Shown here piece after piece: positions 1-8,874 of a DNA stretch of 37,419 bases. Below the pieces are notes generated by a model. That model had not been told where the DNA came from and ran no database searches. It saw only the letters and a list, made by a program, of their open reading frames with translations. Every line of letters starts with the position of its first letter. Positions within the stretch are counted from its first letter, which is position 1. Origin of the DNA: Stenotrophomonas_A sp036403795 (GTDB lineage: Bacteria; Pseudomonadota; Gammaproteobacteria; Xanthomonadales; Xanthomonadaceae); the NCBI GenBank assembly GCA_036403795.1, contig DASWQJ010000088.1, positions 1-37,419 on the forward strand, in the 5' to 3' direction. The position numbers and the translations under genes are program-made.

Positions 1-49
1 AGGTTGACTTATCGCCTAGGCGATAAGTCAACCTGACCCCGTTTTCGAC
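1..49. repeat. REP-like palindromic repeat, copy 1 (left arm cut by window edge)
   Basis: Bases 1-34 form a perfect palindrome with half-site AGGTTGACTTATCGCC. They are followed by GACCCCGTTTTCGAC, which forms the outer right arm in two further copies (22962-23020 and 31295-31373). The matching outer left arm would lie before base 1. The element ends about 7 nt from the stop codon of the minus-strand gene that ends at base 57. It looks like a REP/BIME-type element able to form a long cruciform or RNA hairpin. No transposase is nearby, so this would be a non-autonomous copy. Confidence 0.8.
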
Positions 50-56
50 GGAGCAC

Positions 57-1826
57 TTACGCGTGCACCCAGAACGCGAACTCGGCGAACTGTCCGCCGT
101 TCCACCAGCCGGCGGGCAGGCCGCCGTAGCGAAAATTGCGGGCACCCGCCTGGCTTTGCAGAGGCGAGGTGACGTCGCCGTTGGCATCGCGCTTGGCGCG
201 GTGATCGTCGACCTCGGGCACGACCATGACGATGTGGCCGGAGCGTCCATCCTCTTTGCGGCGCGCCACGATCAGGCCCAGCGCCCCTTGGTTGGCCGCC
301 AGTTGCAGCTTGGTCAAGGTGCCGGTCTGTCGCCAGCCGAAGCCAGTGCCGAACTCGCGCAGCCAGCGGAACAGGTCGTTGGCGCGCATTTCATGGATGG
401 TATCGCCAATGAGAGGGGCCACCGTTTCGCCACGTTGAAGTTTGAGCAGCGCCGGGGCGGACCACCACACGCGCGGTAGATAGCTGCCGGCAAGGTGGCA
501 GAAGTCGTGCGTGTAGATATTGCAGAAGGTCAGCCCGTCGCGCGGTTGGTACCGGCGATGCGCGGGCTTCTCGCAGTCCAGCCACGCGATGATCGCGGCG
601 AGTTCTTCGCGCAGTTCGTCCGGGGTGGCGCCGTTGCGGCCGGGTTGGCCGGGTTCGTTGAGCGAGTGGGCATTGGCCGGGTCGACTCGGCGGGTCACGC
701 TGCTTCGCGGACGCGGCATGAGTACGGCGGGGATGGGTGAGGCCGTGGTGTCGACAGGGGCAACGGCCGCCACTGCCGCGGGGGTGGCGGCCGGTACCGT
801 GGCGGCCGTCGGTGCGGCGAGCACGGGGACTTCCGCTTCATCGCTGCGCTTGAGGTAACGCGTGGCGGCGTAACCGCGCAGCAAAGCGCCGTTGAGGCTG
901 GATTCCACTGCCAGGAAACCATCGACCGCCCGGGTCGTGGCGTCCATCGCACGCACCAGATGGCCGTCGGGCAGTTCACCGACCACATTGGCGCGCGTGG
1001 GCGTACTGATCTTCGGCTCGCTGCGCAGGTACAGCGGCGATACCCGCGTGTCCACGCGCAGCACCGGCCCGGTGGCGGTAAGCGGTGAAGGCGGCGGCAG
1101 GATCGCTTCGCCGCGTGCGGGCGCGACTATCAATGGGGCCGCATCGCCCGGCGTGGTCACCGTTTCGGACAGCCGCAGATAATCGAACAATGCTTCGCCG
1201 TAAAACTTGCCACCGGGCGGACGATAACCTTGCTTGAGCCCCCTGCGCGGATCGTAGCGGCCGGTGTTGTAGGCGATCGCCACCGCGCACATTTCCAGCA
1301 CGCTCAACGTGCGGCTATCGCCCAGGCCGATCTTCTTGCGTTTGGATTCCAGTTCGGCCAGCGCATGGGCCAGGGTCTGTTCGAACTGCGCGTATTGCCG
1401 CTGCAGGAAATACTGGGGATCGACCTTGAAGAACTGCAGGTCCCGCTGGAACACGCCAAACCCATGGCAAAACTTGTCGGGGTTGCGCGCCGCGCCGCGA
1501 TAAGCGGGCACGTGCGCGGCCATGTCCACCAACCCTTGCCGGGCAATGGCGAACATCGCCGCCCCCTCGGGCACGGCCAGCAACGCGGCCTTGTTGCGGG
1601 GAAACGCGCTGCGCCCGGCGCTTTCATCCAGCGTGTCGCCGACGCACAGCTCCAGCAATCGTGCGACGGGCACGCCGGCGCGGCGCAGTTGTGGCCAGAC
1701 CTCGCCGGTCTCCTGGCAGGCCAGTGCGACCAGGAAGTCCAGGCGGTAGGGGGTGGCGGCGATGGCCGGCGCGATACGCGCGGCAAAAGCCTGTTTGAAC
1801 CACGCGATGTCCTTGCGATCGGGCAT
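57..1826 (-). CDS. Predicted multidomain peptidoglycan hydrolase (lysozyme-like + SH3 + papain-like amidase)
   Basis: The protein has 589 residues. The start at 1826 is chosen because AAGGAG lies 8 nt upstream; an upstream in-frame start would add 30 residues with no ribosome site. The N-terminal ~220 residues carry lytic-transglycosylase-like marks: E39 in CQETGE, GVFQRD near 124-129 and AYNTG near 185-189. Residues ~258-327 look like a bacterial SH3 module (LYLRSEP, then GYAATRYLKR). An Ala/Pro-rich linker of about 70 residues follows. The C-terminal ~170 residues have C435 in TFCNIYTHDFC and H531 in SGHIVMVVPE, the Cys-His arrangement of NlpC/P60 or CHAP-like amidases. No signal peptide is visible, so export would need another route such as type VI secretion or lysis. 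The domain calls are by motif only, and the exact family is uncertain. Confidence 0.6.
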   Translation of the reverse strand: MPDRKDIAWFKQAFAARIAPAIAATPYRLDFLVALACQETGEVWPQLRRAGVPVARLLELCVGDTLDESAGRSAFPRNKAALLAVPEGAAMFAIARQGLVDMAAHVPAYRGAARNPDKFCHGFGVFQRDLQFFKVDPQYFLQRQYAQFEQTLAHALAELESKRKKIGLGDSRTLSVLEMCAVAIAYNTGRYDPRRGLKQGYRPPGGKFYGEALFDYLRLSETVTTPGDAAPLIVAPARGEAILPPPSPLTATGPVLRVDTRVSPLYLRSEPKISTPTRANVVGELPDGHLVRAMDATTRAVDGFLAVESSLNGALLRGYAATRYLKRSDEAEVPVLAAPTAATVPAATPAAVAAVAPVDTTASPIPAVLMPRPRSSVTRRVDPANAHSLNEPGQPGRNGATPDELREELAAIIAWLDCEKPAHRRYQPRDGLTFCNIYTHDFCHLAGSYLPRVWWSAPALLKLQRGETVAPLIGDTIHEMRANDLFRWLREFGTGFGWRQTGTLTKLQLAANQGALGLIVARRKEDGRSGHIVMVVPEVDDHRAKRDANGDVTSPLQSQAGARNFRYGGLPAGWWNGGQFAEFAFWVHA

Positions 1827-1991
1827 GGCACTGCTCCTTGGGTAGGCGGCCGCGGCGTCCTTCGTTCCGTGCGGCAGGTACCAGCCACAACGCCGGGCTG
1901 GGCCCGGGCCGGCCACGAGGGGCGCGCCAGGCTCACCCGCGGCTCACCCGGCAGTGCCCAGCATGGCCGCACGCCCCACGGGAGTGATCCG

Positions 1992-2183
1992 ATGACACCT
2001 TTGGACAAACCACTGCGACGCGAAGTGCAGATCGGCGAGCAGGCCTATACGCTCACCATCGATCCGCTGGGTCTCAAATTGGTGGAGAAGGGCAAGCGAA
2101 AAGGCCTGGCGTTGGCCTGGGAGGAACTGGTCAGCGGAGATGCGGCCCTGGCCACCGCGTTGAAGGCTTCGCTGGCGCCCTGA
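1992..2183 (+). CDS. Small conserved hypothetical protein (63 aa)
   Basis: A 63-residue soluble protein starts at ATG 1992, with GGAG about 8 nt upstream. The frame is open far upstream, but that part is antisense to the hydrolase gene and has no ribosome site. The sequence (MTPLDKPLRREVQIGEQAYT, then a GLKLVEKGKRKG turn and a DAALATALKASL helix) reads like a compact beta-rich protein. I remember close relatives annotated only as hypothetical in Stenotrophomonas and Xanthomonas. It is divergent from the hydrolase across 165 bp and is followed at once by a GC-rich hairpin. Its function is unknown. Confidence 0.75.
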   Translation: MTPLDKPLRREVQIGEQAYTLTIDPLGLKLVEKGKRKGLALAWEELVSGDAALATALKASLAP

Positions 2184-2185
2184 GC

Positions 2186-2207
2186 CGGAGGGCGCCACTG
2201 CCCTCCG
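2186..2207 (+). terminator. GC-rich hairpin after the 63-aa gene
   Basis: CGGAGGGC (2186-2193) pairs perfectly with GCCCTCCG (2200-2207) around the loop GCCACT, starting 2 nt after the stop codon. There is no T-run, so this may be an RNA 3'-end stabiliser or a weak terminator. Confidence 0.45.
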
Positions 2208-2369
2208 CGGGGTAGCGCGCAGAACCGCCCAGCGACGCTGCCGCGCGGTGGCCGGTGAGTCTGGCGCGCACCGTGCCGCCTTGCTTGGCACGGTCTTAAA
2301 ACGCCACCGACTCGCCACGGCCATCAGGCCCGCGTGACCGATCATCGCGGCCAGGCGACGCTGACCACT

Positions 2370-3578
2370 TCAGCCGAACAAGCGCGCCAGCTGTGCCACC
2401 GCGGCCTCCGACAACGCGCGATCGGGCGTGGTGTCCTCGTTGTCGAAATCGCTGTCCTGCTGCGCCTGCACCAGGATGCCGTCGCGTCGCGGCACCACCG
2501 ACAGGTTGTGCCCGCGCCAATACAGTCCGTAGTCCACCTCCGGCTGCGGAATCAATCGCGCCGTCTGGCCACGCACCGGCACGATGCTGGTGTCGCCCAG
2601 CAACGCGCGCGCACCGTAACCGGTGGCATTGACGATCACCTTCTCGCGCAGGTCGGCGAACTGGCGGGGATTCTCGAAATCCCGCGTGTGCAGCTCGCCG
2701 CCATTGCTCAGATAGTCGTCCATCAGCATCCGCGAATACGCAGTGATGTTGAACGTCATCAGCGTATAGCGACGCGCAAACGGCACGGGAAATGGATGTT
2801 CGTGCGGGGCCAGCAGGCGCGAACGCGGATGCAGGTCGGCCAGCAGGCGCGATTCCAGGTTCGGATACTCCGGCTCGCGGCTTTCCGCATCCTCGCCGGC
2901 CGGCTGGTCGAACGGCACATCGGACAGGTTGTAGCCGTCGCGCCACTCGATCGGCTCACCGGGCAAGCCCAGCAGTGTCTGGTAACGATGGAAGGACGTT
3001 CGCGCCATCGCCTCCCAGCGCTTCTCGAACTCGGGCGTGCTGTGCTGGGCGGCGACCACGCGCGAATCGGGCGACCACACGCCGGTGGCATTGAACGAAC
3101 GCACTTCCGGCGGCCGCTCCTTGGCATAGATGCGCACACGCAAACCGGCGCGCTGGGCGACCAGGGCGGTGGTCAGGCCGATCGCACCGCAGCCGATCAC
3201 CGCCAATTCCTGTTCGCGGGCCTGCAGCGCCAGTGCCACCGCCAGCTCGGCCGAACCCCACGACAGCGACCAGCCACTGCCGCCATGGCCGTAGTTGTGG
3301 ACCACGTGCTTGCGGCCGATCCGCTCCATCTCGATGCGCGGTCCCTGCGGGCGAAACGGGCGGGTGCACACACTCACGGCCACGATGCGATCGGCGCTGG
3401 CCCGGATCGGCGCCAACGCCCGCGGCGCGGCGAACTGGCCTGCAATCGCGTCGGTGGGCTGGGGCGGCGTCGCGGCCGGCAGGCCGGCGAGGCGCGAGGC
3501 GGGGGCGGCGGCGAGGGCGCTGGTGGACAGGGCCGCGGCGGCCACGCCGGCGCCGCGCAGGAACTGGCGACGATGCAT
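2370..3578 (-). CDS. Tat-exported D-amino-acid-oxidase-like FAD oxidoreductase, circularly permuted
   Basis: The protein has 402 residues. The start at 3578 follows GGAGG by 5 nt. The N-terminus MHRRQFLRGAGVAAAA is a twin-arginine signal (RRxFLxG plus an Ala-rich core), so the folded flavoprotein should reach the periplasm. Family marks of D-amino-acid oxidase are present: RPFRPQGPRIEMER (73-86), HNYGHGGSGWSLSWG (94-108), the FAD dinucleotide motif VIGCGAIG (127-134), VNATGYGARALLG (316-328) and VRGQT (335-339). In classical enzymes such as pig DAAO, the RPxRPQ and NYGHGG blocks are C-terminal and the GxGxxG block opens the protein. Here they come before it, as expected of a circular permutation. 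The likely reaction is oxidative deamination of a D-amino acid to a keto acid, ammonia and H2O2; the substrate is not evident. It is divergent from the LytS-type kinase gene. Confidence 0.8.
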   Translation of the reverse strand: MHRRQFLRGAGVAAAALSTSALAAAPASRLAGLPAATPPQPTDAIAGQFAAPRALAPIRASADRIVAVSVCTRPFRPQGPRIEMERIGRKHVVHNYGHGGSGWSLSWGSAELAVALALQAREQELAVIGCGAIGLTTALVAQRAGLRVRIYAKERPPEVRSFNATGVWSPDSRVVAAQHSTPEFEKRWEAMARTSFHRYQTLLGLPGEPIEWRDGYNLSDVPFDQPAGEDAESREPEYPNLESRLLADLHPRSRLLAPHEHPFPVPFARRYTLMTFNITAYSRMLMDDYLSNGGELHTRDFENPRQFADLREKVIVNATGYGARALLGDTSIVPVRGQTARLIPQPEVDYGLYWRGHNLSVVPRRDGILVQAQQDSDFDNEDTTPDRALSEAAVAQLARLFG

Positions 3579-3783
3579 CGAACCTCCCATCAATCGAGTG
3601 CGCCCGAGCATACCCCCGGCCATGCCCTGGAGCGCAGCGCAGGCCCCGATTCGCGAACCAGGCCGCAGTTCGGGCGGCGGCTGTCCGCTTTCGTCGCCGC
3701 CGCCGCCGCTTCGTCGCGGCCCGGTCCACAAGGCCGCGAGCGGGGTCTATGCTCCGCCGCAATGTCCTGATGAGTAATTCCCC

Positions 3784-5202
3784 GTGTCCGCCAGCCTGTT
3801 CCTGATAGTCCGCATCCTGTTCGCCTGGCTGATCGTGGTGATCGTGGCCGGCAACCTGTGGGACGAGTTGTTCGGCTCGACCGGCTCGGTCTTCACGCTG
3901 CTGGTGCTGATCACCCTGGCCCTGGTCCTGACCAGCCTGGCCACCCACCTGCGGCGCGTGAAGCTGATCGCCGGCCGCCTGGCCCACGACACCCTCACCA
4001 GCCGCCAGCGCCGCCAGATCGAGGTGCCCCTCGACGCGCCGGAGGCCTTCACCGCGGTCGAGTCGGCCATCCGCCAGCTGCCCCGCGTGGAGGATGTCGA
4101 AAGCTCGCCGGGCAGCCTGCTCATCCGCGCCAAAGTGCGCCGCGACGACCTGCGCAACGACCGCAACCCGGCCAGCTGGAACGTGTTCGCGCGCATGACC
4201 ATCAAGCACAACAAGATCGTCGCCACGCTGGTGCCCGGCAACGGCACCAGCAGCGTCAGCCTGTTGTGCGAGCCCGACGCCGGCGCCTGGGTCGACCTGT
4301 TCGTGGTCGATGAGGCCATCAACTACGATAACGCCGAGACTCTGCTACGGACCATCACCGCGCAGGTCTCGCGCCAACGCCGCGACGAGCAGGCCGCCGC
4401 CGTGCAGTCTGAAACCGAGAAAGAGCTGGCCGTCGCCCGCTTGAACCTGTTGCATGCCCAGGTGGAACCGCATTTCCTCTACAACACGCTGGCCAGTGCC
4501 CAGGTGCTGGCGCGCACCGATCCGCCGCGTGCCGATGAAATGATCGGCCATCTGATCCAATACCTGCGTCGCTCGCTGCCCAGCGCCGACGATGCGATCT
4601 CTACGCTGGGCGAAGAGCTCGAACGTACCCAGGCCTATCTCGAGATCCTGCGCATCCGCATGGGTGCGCGACTGGGGCTGCAGATGCAGGTGCCCTATGA
4701 ACTGCGTCGCTTGCAACTGCCCTCGATGATGCTGCAGACGCTGGTGGAAAACGCGATCAAGCACGGCCTGGAGCCCAAGCCCGGTGGCGGCACGATCTGG
4801 ATCCTGGCGCGCACCTTCGAGGACCACGCCACGCTCACCGTCGCCGACGATGGCACCGGCTTCAACAACCACAGCCATGGCACCGGCGTAGGCCTGCGCA
4901 ACCTGCGCGAGCGCCTGCGCTTGACCTACGGCTCGGCGGCATCTTTTGCGATCGTCTCCAACTTTCCCAGCGGCGTGGCCGCCACGTTGACACTGCCGTT
5001 GCGCTACGCCGGACCGGACAAGGCGCCGCCGCCGTGGAGCGCGCCGACCGACGCGGCCCCAGCGCCTGCCGCCGGCCCGACGGTAACCGGTGCCGGCCAT
5101 GCACCGCCGCCGCTCGCGGTATCTGCGTCGCACGATGGCCCGTCGCCGCCGCTGACCGGCCAGCCGCCCACGCCGGGCACCGGCCAGGGAGGTGCCGCAT
5201 GA
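3784..5202 (+). CDS. LytS/AlgZ-type sensor histidine kinase
   Basis: The protein has 472 residues from a GTG start at 3784. Its Shine-Dalgarno is poor, but the first membrane helix (residues 5-23) begins here. A second helix spans about 35-55. A poorly recognised input segment (80-200) leads into a short coiled region and the His_kinase (PF06580) box QVEPHFLYNTL, with the phospho-acceptor H230. The ATPase N-box is VENAIKHGLEPKPGG (N323) and the G-box is DDGTGF, then GTGVGLRNLRERL. After the ATPase domain comes an unusual Pro/Ala/Thr-rich tail (about 412-472). The stop overlaps the response-regulator start (ATGA), indicating translational coupling and a cognate pair. The input signal is unknown. 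Confidence 0.9.
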   Translation: MSASLFLIVRILFAWLIVVIVAGNLWDELFGSTGSVFTLLVLITLALVLTSLATHLRRVKLIAGRLAHDTLTSRQRRQIEVPLDAPEAFTAVESAIRQLPRVEDVESSPGSLLIRAKVRRDDLRNDRNPASWNVFARMTIKHNKIVATLVPGNGTSSVSLLCEPDAGAWVDLFVVDEAINYDNAETLLRTITAQVSRQRRDEQAAAVQSETEKELAVARLNLLHAQVEPHFLYNTLASAQVLARTDPPRADEMIGHLIQYLRRSLPSADDAISTLGEELERTQAYLEILRIRMGARLGLQMQVPYELRRLQLPSMMLQTLVENAIKHGLEPKPGGGTIWILARTFEDHATLTVADDGTGFNNHSHGTGVGLRNLRERLRLTYGSAASFAIVSNFPSGVAATLTLPLRYAGPDKAPPPWSAPTDAAPAPAAGPTVTGAGHAPPPLAVSASHDGPSPPLTGQPPTPGTGQGGAA

Positions 5203-5978
5203 ACGGCATCGTGCGTGCGGTGGTCGCCGAAGACGAAGAGCTGCTGCGTCATTCGCTGCTGGGCCTGCTGGCCGAGGTCTGGCCGCAGTTGCAAGTCGTC
5301 GCCGAATGCGAAGACGGTGCCAGCGCACTGGAAAGCATCGCCGAGTTGCAGCCGGAGGTCGTCTTCCTGGATATCCGCATGCCCGGGTTGACGGGTATCG
5401 AAGTGGCGCGTGCGATGGTCGAGGCCAGCCCGCAGTCGCACGTGGTCTTCGTCACCGCCTACGACCAGTACGCCATCGATGCCTTCGAGCAGGGCGCCGT
5501 CGACTACCTGCTCAAGCCGATCAATGCCGAGCGACTCTCGGCCACCGTGCAGCGCCTGCAGTCGCGACTGGCTGCCGGCCAACCCGATGGCCATCTGCTG
5601 GATGTGCTGCTGGCGCGTTTGTCCGCGCGTCCGGGCCCGGTCAGCGATCGGCCGCCGATGGCCTGGATCACCGCCAGCAGCGGCCGCGAAACACGGCTGA
5701 TCCAGCTTGATGACGTGGCCTACTTCCAGGCCGACCACAAGTACACCGTGGTGATGACGGCCGACGGCGAGTCGGTGCTGCGCACCTCGCTGCGCGAACT
5801 GCTCGACGTGCTCGATCCGCAAGCGTTCAAGCAGATCCACCGCTCGACCATCGTCAACATGAAGGCCGTGGCTTCGGTCATCCGCGACGATACGGGCAAG
5901 GGCAAGCTCAAGCTGCGCAACCGCCCCGAGACACTCACGGTCAGCCAACCGTTCATGACCCTCTTCAGGGGAATGTGA
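5199..5978 (+). CDS. LytTR-family response regulator
   Basis: The protein has 259 residues. ATG 5199 overlaps the kinase stop and has GGGAGG about 7 nt upstream. The receiver domain (1-120) has acidic residues near 11-13 (AEDEE), phospho-acceptor D58 in FLDIRMPG, T86 in VTAYDQYA and K106 in LLKPI. A linker of about 30 residues precedes a LytTR DNA-binding domain (about 150-255) with VAYFQADHKYT and the family pattern FKQIHRSTIVNM. It should be phosphorylated by the upstream kinase and regulate genes through paired LytTR boxes. The targets cannot be read from this window. The family is AlgR/LytR-like, but the protein is not assigned to either orthologue. Confidence 0.93.
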   Translation: MNGIVRAVVAEDEELLRHSLLGLLAEVWPQLQVVAECEDGASALESIAELQPEVVFLDIRMPGLTGIEVARAMVEASPQSHVVFVTAYDQYAIDAFEQGAVDYLLKPINAERLSATVQRLQSRLAAGQPDGHLLDVLLARLSARPGPVSDRPPMAWITASSGRETRLIQLDDVAYFQADHKYTVVMTADGESVLRTSLRELLDVLDPQAFKQIHRSTIVNMKAVASVIRDDTGKGKLKLRNRPETLTVSQPFMTLFRGM

Positions 5979-6207
5979 GGCGCAACAGGGGTTGGCCATC
6001 ATGAGGAACCCGATCGCAGCCGGCGGTCGGCCGACCGGCCAATGAGTGTCGAGCGCGTGGCCGAGGGAAACTAGGCAGGGCCGCCGACCCTCTGTGCCGA
6101 TCCGGGCAGGAATCGGCCAAATCCCCTATTTATGCGGCAGCGCGCTGTGACGCCACCGGTGGCCTTCTGCCATCATGCGCGACTTTGTCGCTACCCCTCA
6201 GGTCGCC

Positions 6208-7812
6208 ATGCAACACAACAGCCCGCTGCGCCGCGACGTCGGTCCCTTCGCCCTGATGCTGACCGGCCTGGGCTCGATCATTGGTTCGGGCTGGCTATTC
6301 GGCGCCTGGCGCGCTGCCGGGCTTGCGGGCCCTGGCGCGGTGTGGGCCTGGGTGCTGGGCGCGGCCATCATCACCACCATCGCCTTGGCCTACGCCGAAC
6401 TCGGCGCGATGTTTCCCGAGTCCGGCGGCATGGTGCGCTACAGCCACTACTCGCACGGCTCACTGGTCGGCTTCATCGCCGGCTGGGCCAACTGGATCGC
6501 CATCGTCTCGGTGATCCCGGTCGAGGCCGAGGCTTCCGTCCAGTACATGGCTTCCTGGCCCTGGCAATGGGCGCAGGACCTCTACGTGGTGGGCGCCGGT
6601 GGCGTGGGTGAGCTCACCCTGCCGGGCCTGTCGATCGCCGCGGTGCTGGTGCTGTTCTACTTCCTGCTCAATTTCTGGAGCGTCAAGCTGTTCGCACGCT
6701 CCAACACGCTCATCACCGTGTTCAAGCTGGTGGTGCCCGCGGCGACCGGCCTGGCGCTGATCGCGAGCGGTTTCCATCGCGAGAACTTCAGTGTTGGCGT
6801 GCACGGCGGCGCCCACGTGATCGACTTCGCCGCGGTGCTCACCGCGGTGGCCACCGCCGGCATCGTCTTCAGCTTCAACGGCTTCCAGAGCCCGGTGAAC
6901 CTGGCCGGCGAGGCACGCAATCCCGGCCGCAGCATACCCTTCGCCGTGCTCGGCTCCATCGCCCTGGCCACGGTGGTCTACGTGATCCTGCAGATCGCCT
7001 ACATCGGCGCCGTACCGCCGGAGCTGCTGGCCAAGGTCGGCTGGCATGGCATCGACTTCCGCTCGCCGTTCGCCCAACTGGCCATCATCGTCAACCTGCA
7101 CTGGCTGGCGATCCTGCTGTACGTGGATGCCTTCGTGAGCCCCAGCGGCACCGGCATCACCTACACCGCCACCACGGCCCGCATGATCTACGGCATGGAA
7201 AAGAACGGCACCCTGCCCAAGGTGCTCGGCCGCGTGCATGCGCACTGGGGCGTGCCGCGCCCGGCGATGCTGTTCAACCTGGCCGTGTCGTACCTGTTCC
7301 TGTTCTTCTTCCGCGGGTGGGGCACGCTGGCCGCGGTGATCTCGGTGGCCACCATCATTTCCTACCTCACCGGTCCGGTCAGCGTGATGTCGCTGCGCCG
7401 CACCGCCCCGGAATTCCACCGTCCACTGCGTATCGTCGCCCTGCCGATCATGGCCGGCCTGGCCTTTGTGATGGCTACCGAGCTGCTGTACTGGGCGCGC
7501 TGGCCGCTGACCGGCGAAATCATCCTGCTGATGGGCGTGGCCCTGCCGGTGTACGCCTACTACCAATCCAAGGCCCGCTGGGCCGACTTCGGACGCCAAT
7601 GGCGCGGCGCCCTCTGGATGGTCTGCTACCTGCCCGTGATCGCCCTGCTCTCCTGGGGCGGCAGCACCACCTTCGGCGGCCACGGCTTCCTGCCCTACGG
7701 CTGGGACCTGGTAGTGGTCGCCGTAGTGGGCGTGGTCTTCTTCATCTGGGGCGTACGCAGCGGCTGGCGCACGCCGTCGGTCGAGCACATGGGTGTATCG
7801 GCGTCTGCGTAG
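6208..7812 (+). CDS. APC-superfamily amino acid permease
   Basis: The protein has 534 residues from ATG 6208, with AGG 7 nt upstream. An in-frame ATG at 6175 would add 11 residues but lacks a ribosome site. It has about 12-14 hydrophobic segments. The first carries the APC signature LTGLGSIIGSGWLFGAWRA, followed by AYAELGAMFPESGGMVRY and a TM6-like FSFNGFQSPVNLAGEARNPG. The layout resembles aspartate/glutamate:proton symporters (YveA-like), but the substrate is not determined by what I can see. It stands alone, with a 229-bp upstream gap holding the 14-bp palindrome CGGTCGGCCGACCG (6024-6037) and no clear terminator for the regulator upstream. Confidence 0.88.
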   Translation: MQHNSPLRRDVGPFALMLTGLGSIIGSGWLFGAWRAAGLAGPGAVWAWVLGAAIITTIALAYAELGAMFPESGGMVRYSHYSHGSLVGFIAGWANWIAIVSVIPVEAEASVQYMASWPWQWAQDLYVVGAGGVGELTLPGLSIAAVLVLFYFLLNFWSVKLFARSNTLITVFKLVVPAATGLALIASGFHRENFSVGVHGGAHVIDFAAVLTAVATAGIVFSFNGFQSPVNLAGEARNPGRSIPFAVLGSIALATVVYVILQIAYIGAVPPELLAKVGWHGIDFRSPFAQLAIIVNLHWLAILLYVDAFVSPSGTGITYTATTARMIYGMEKNGTLPKVLGRVHAHWGVPRPAMLFNLAVSYLFLFFFRGWGTLAAVISVATIISYLTGPVSVMSLRRTAPEFHRPLRIVALPIMAGLAFVMATELLYWARWPLTGEIILLMGVALPVYAYYQSKARWADFGRQWRGALWMVCYLPVIALLSWGGSTTFGGHGFLPYGWDLVVVAVVGVVFFIWGVRSGWRTPSVEHMGVSASA

Positions 7813-8035
7813 CGCATCCCGCGTAGCGGGCTGCTCGTGGCCCGATGGCGCATGGGGACGGATTCACGGCGTGTCCGCCGTTCACCGTCCCCGACCGCTA
7901 CCCGCCCATCGTCGCTGGGGGCAGCTCGCGTCGCACCCTCAGCAATGCGCCGTCGCCAGGTACCTGGTCAGGCATTAAAAAACCTACCGCTGCATCGCGG
8001 CCGCCTCGCGCCGCCTCGTCACTCAAGCAGCAAGC

Positions 8036-8629
8036 TCAAGCCACCAACCGCGGCGCACCATCGAAACGCTCCAGCTCACGCACCAACTCCGCGTGCTGCC
8101 GCATCCGTCCCATCTCCCGCATGATCACGATGTCCTCGTGGCGCAACTCCCGCTTGCCCGCCACTTCCTGCTTGTAACGCAACACCTCCGGATACCGGTG
8201 TGCCATGTCCAACGCATCGGCCACGCAATCCACGGTATCGGCATCCGGTGCCAACCGCGCCCGACTGTTGAACGCCCGCAGCCACCGCTCGAAACCCGCA
8301 CTGTGATCGAACAGATCGGCGATATACCAAAGCACGAACAGAATCGACACCCACGAAGTGAACACGATCACGATCCGGCTGAAGGTCACGTGGTAGTCGT
8401 GCTGCCACAACTGATGCGCGATGACGCCCAACAAGATCAACGAAATCGCCTGCCAACCGATGATCGAAGCAATTACCCACTGCTTCTTGGCCACCGACAG
8501 CGTCTCGATTTCCTCATCGATGCGACGGTCATCCAGGCCGCGCCAATGCGCTACCTGCGTCTCGAAAGACTCTCCATGCAACGCATTGTCTTCCAGCAAC
8601 AGACCCAAACCCTTGAACAAAGCGATCAT
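8036..8629 (-). CDS. Hypothetical membrane protein with two transmembrane helices
   Basis: The protein has 197 residues. The start at 8629 has GGAG 7 nt upstream; an in-frame extension of 17 residues lacks one. A hydrophilic N-terminal third contains an acidic stretch (RGLDDRRIDEEIE). It is followed by helices at about 51-71 (VIASIIGWQAISLILLGVIA) and 84-106. A C-terminal cytoplasmic region of about 85 residues is charged and helical (KQEVAGKRELRHEDIVIMRE). I do not recognise a family. It lies between the permease (convergent) and the MpaB-like oxygenase (divergent). The 223 bp after its end (7813-8035) hold only a weak hairpin near 7820. Confidence 0.75.
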   Translation of the reverse strand: MIALFKGLGLLLEDNALHGESFETQVAHWRGLDDRRIDEEIETLSVAKKQWVIASIIGWQAISLILLGVIAHQLWQHDYHVTFSRIVIVFTSWVSILFVLWYIADLFDHSAGFERWLRAFNSRARLAPDADTVDCVADALDMAHRYPEVLRYKQEVAGKRELRHEDIVIMREMGRMRQHAELVRELERFDGAPRLVA

Positions 8630-8772
8630 GACAAGCTCCAAAAACGGATGACTGGTACGAACGGCTTGCGGTACTGGCAATCTTCACACGCGCCTACTTT
8701 CCAGCACTTCGGCCACCCATGGCAATGGGTGCGCCAGCCGCCCCGGGATTGCTGCGGATGCACAACCCGCCC

Positions 8773-8792
8773 ATCCACCGCATCCGGTGGAT
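8773..8792. other. Perfect 8-bp hairpin in a divergent intergenic region
   Basis: ATCCACCG (8773-8780), loop CATC, CGGTGGAT (8785-8792). It sits between the divergent genes starting at 8629 and 8887, so it could be an operator or a leader hairpin. No family match is known to me. The rest of this 257-bp gap shows only the -10-like box at 8875. Confidence 0.35.
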
Positions 8793-8874
8793 CCCAGTAT
8801 CCAAACCCCGGGTCGGCATCACGTGATCGCCGCCGAACGTGATCGGCCCCCCGAAGCCCGCTTGGCCGCCGCGA

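Noticed and set aside
1230..1991. The upstream open part of the frame that ends as the 63-aa protein at 2183.
   Set aside because: It is antisense to the hydrolase gene and Gln/Arg/Ala-rich without domains. The good ribosome site is at ATG 1992.
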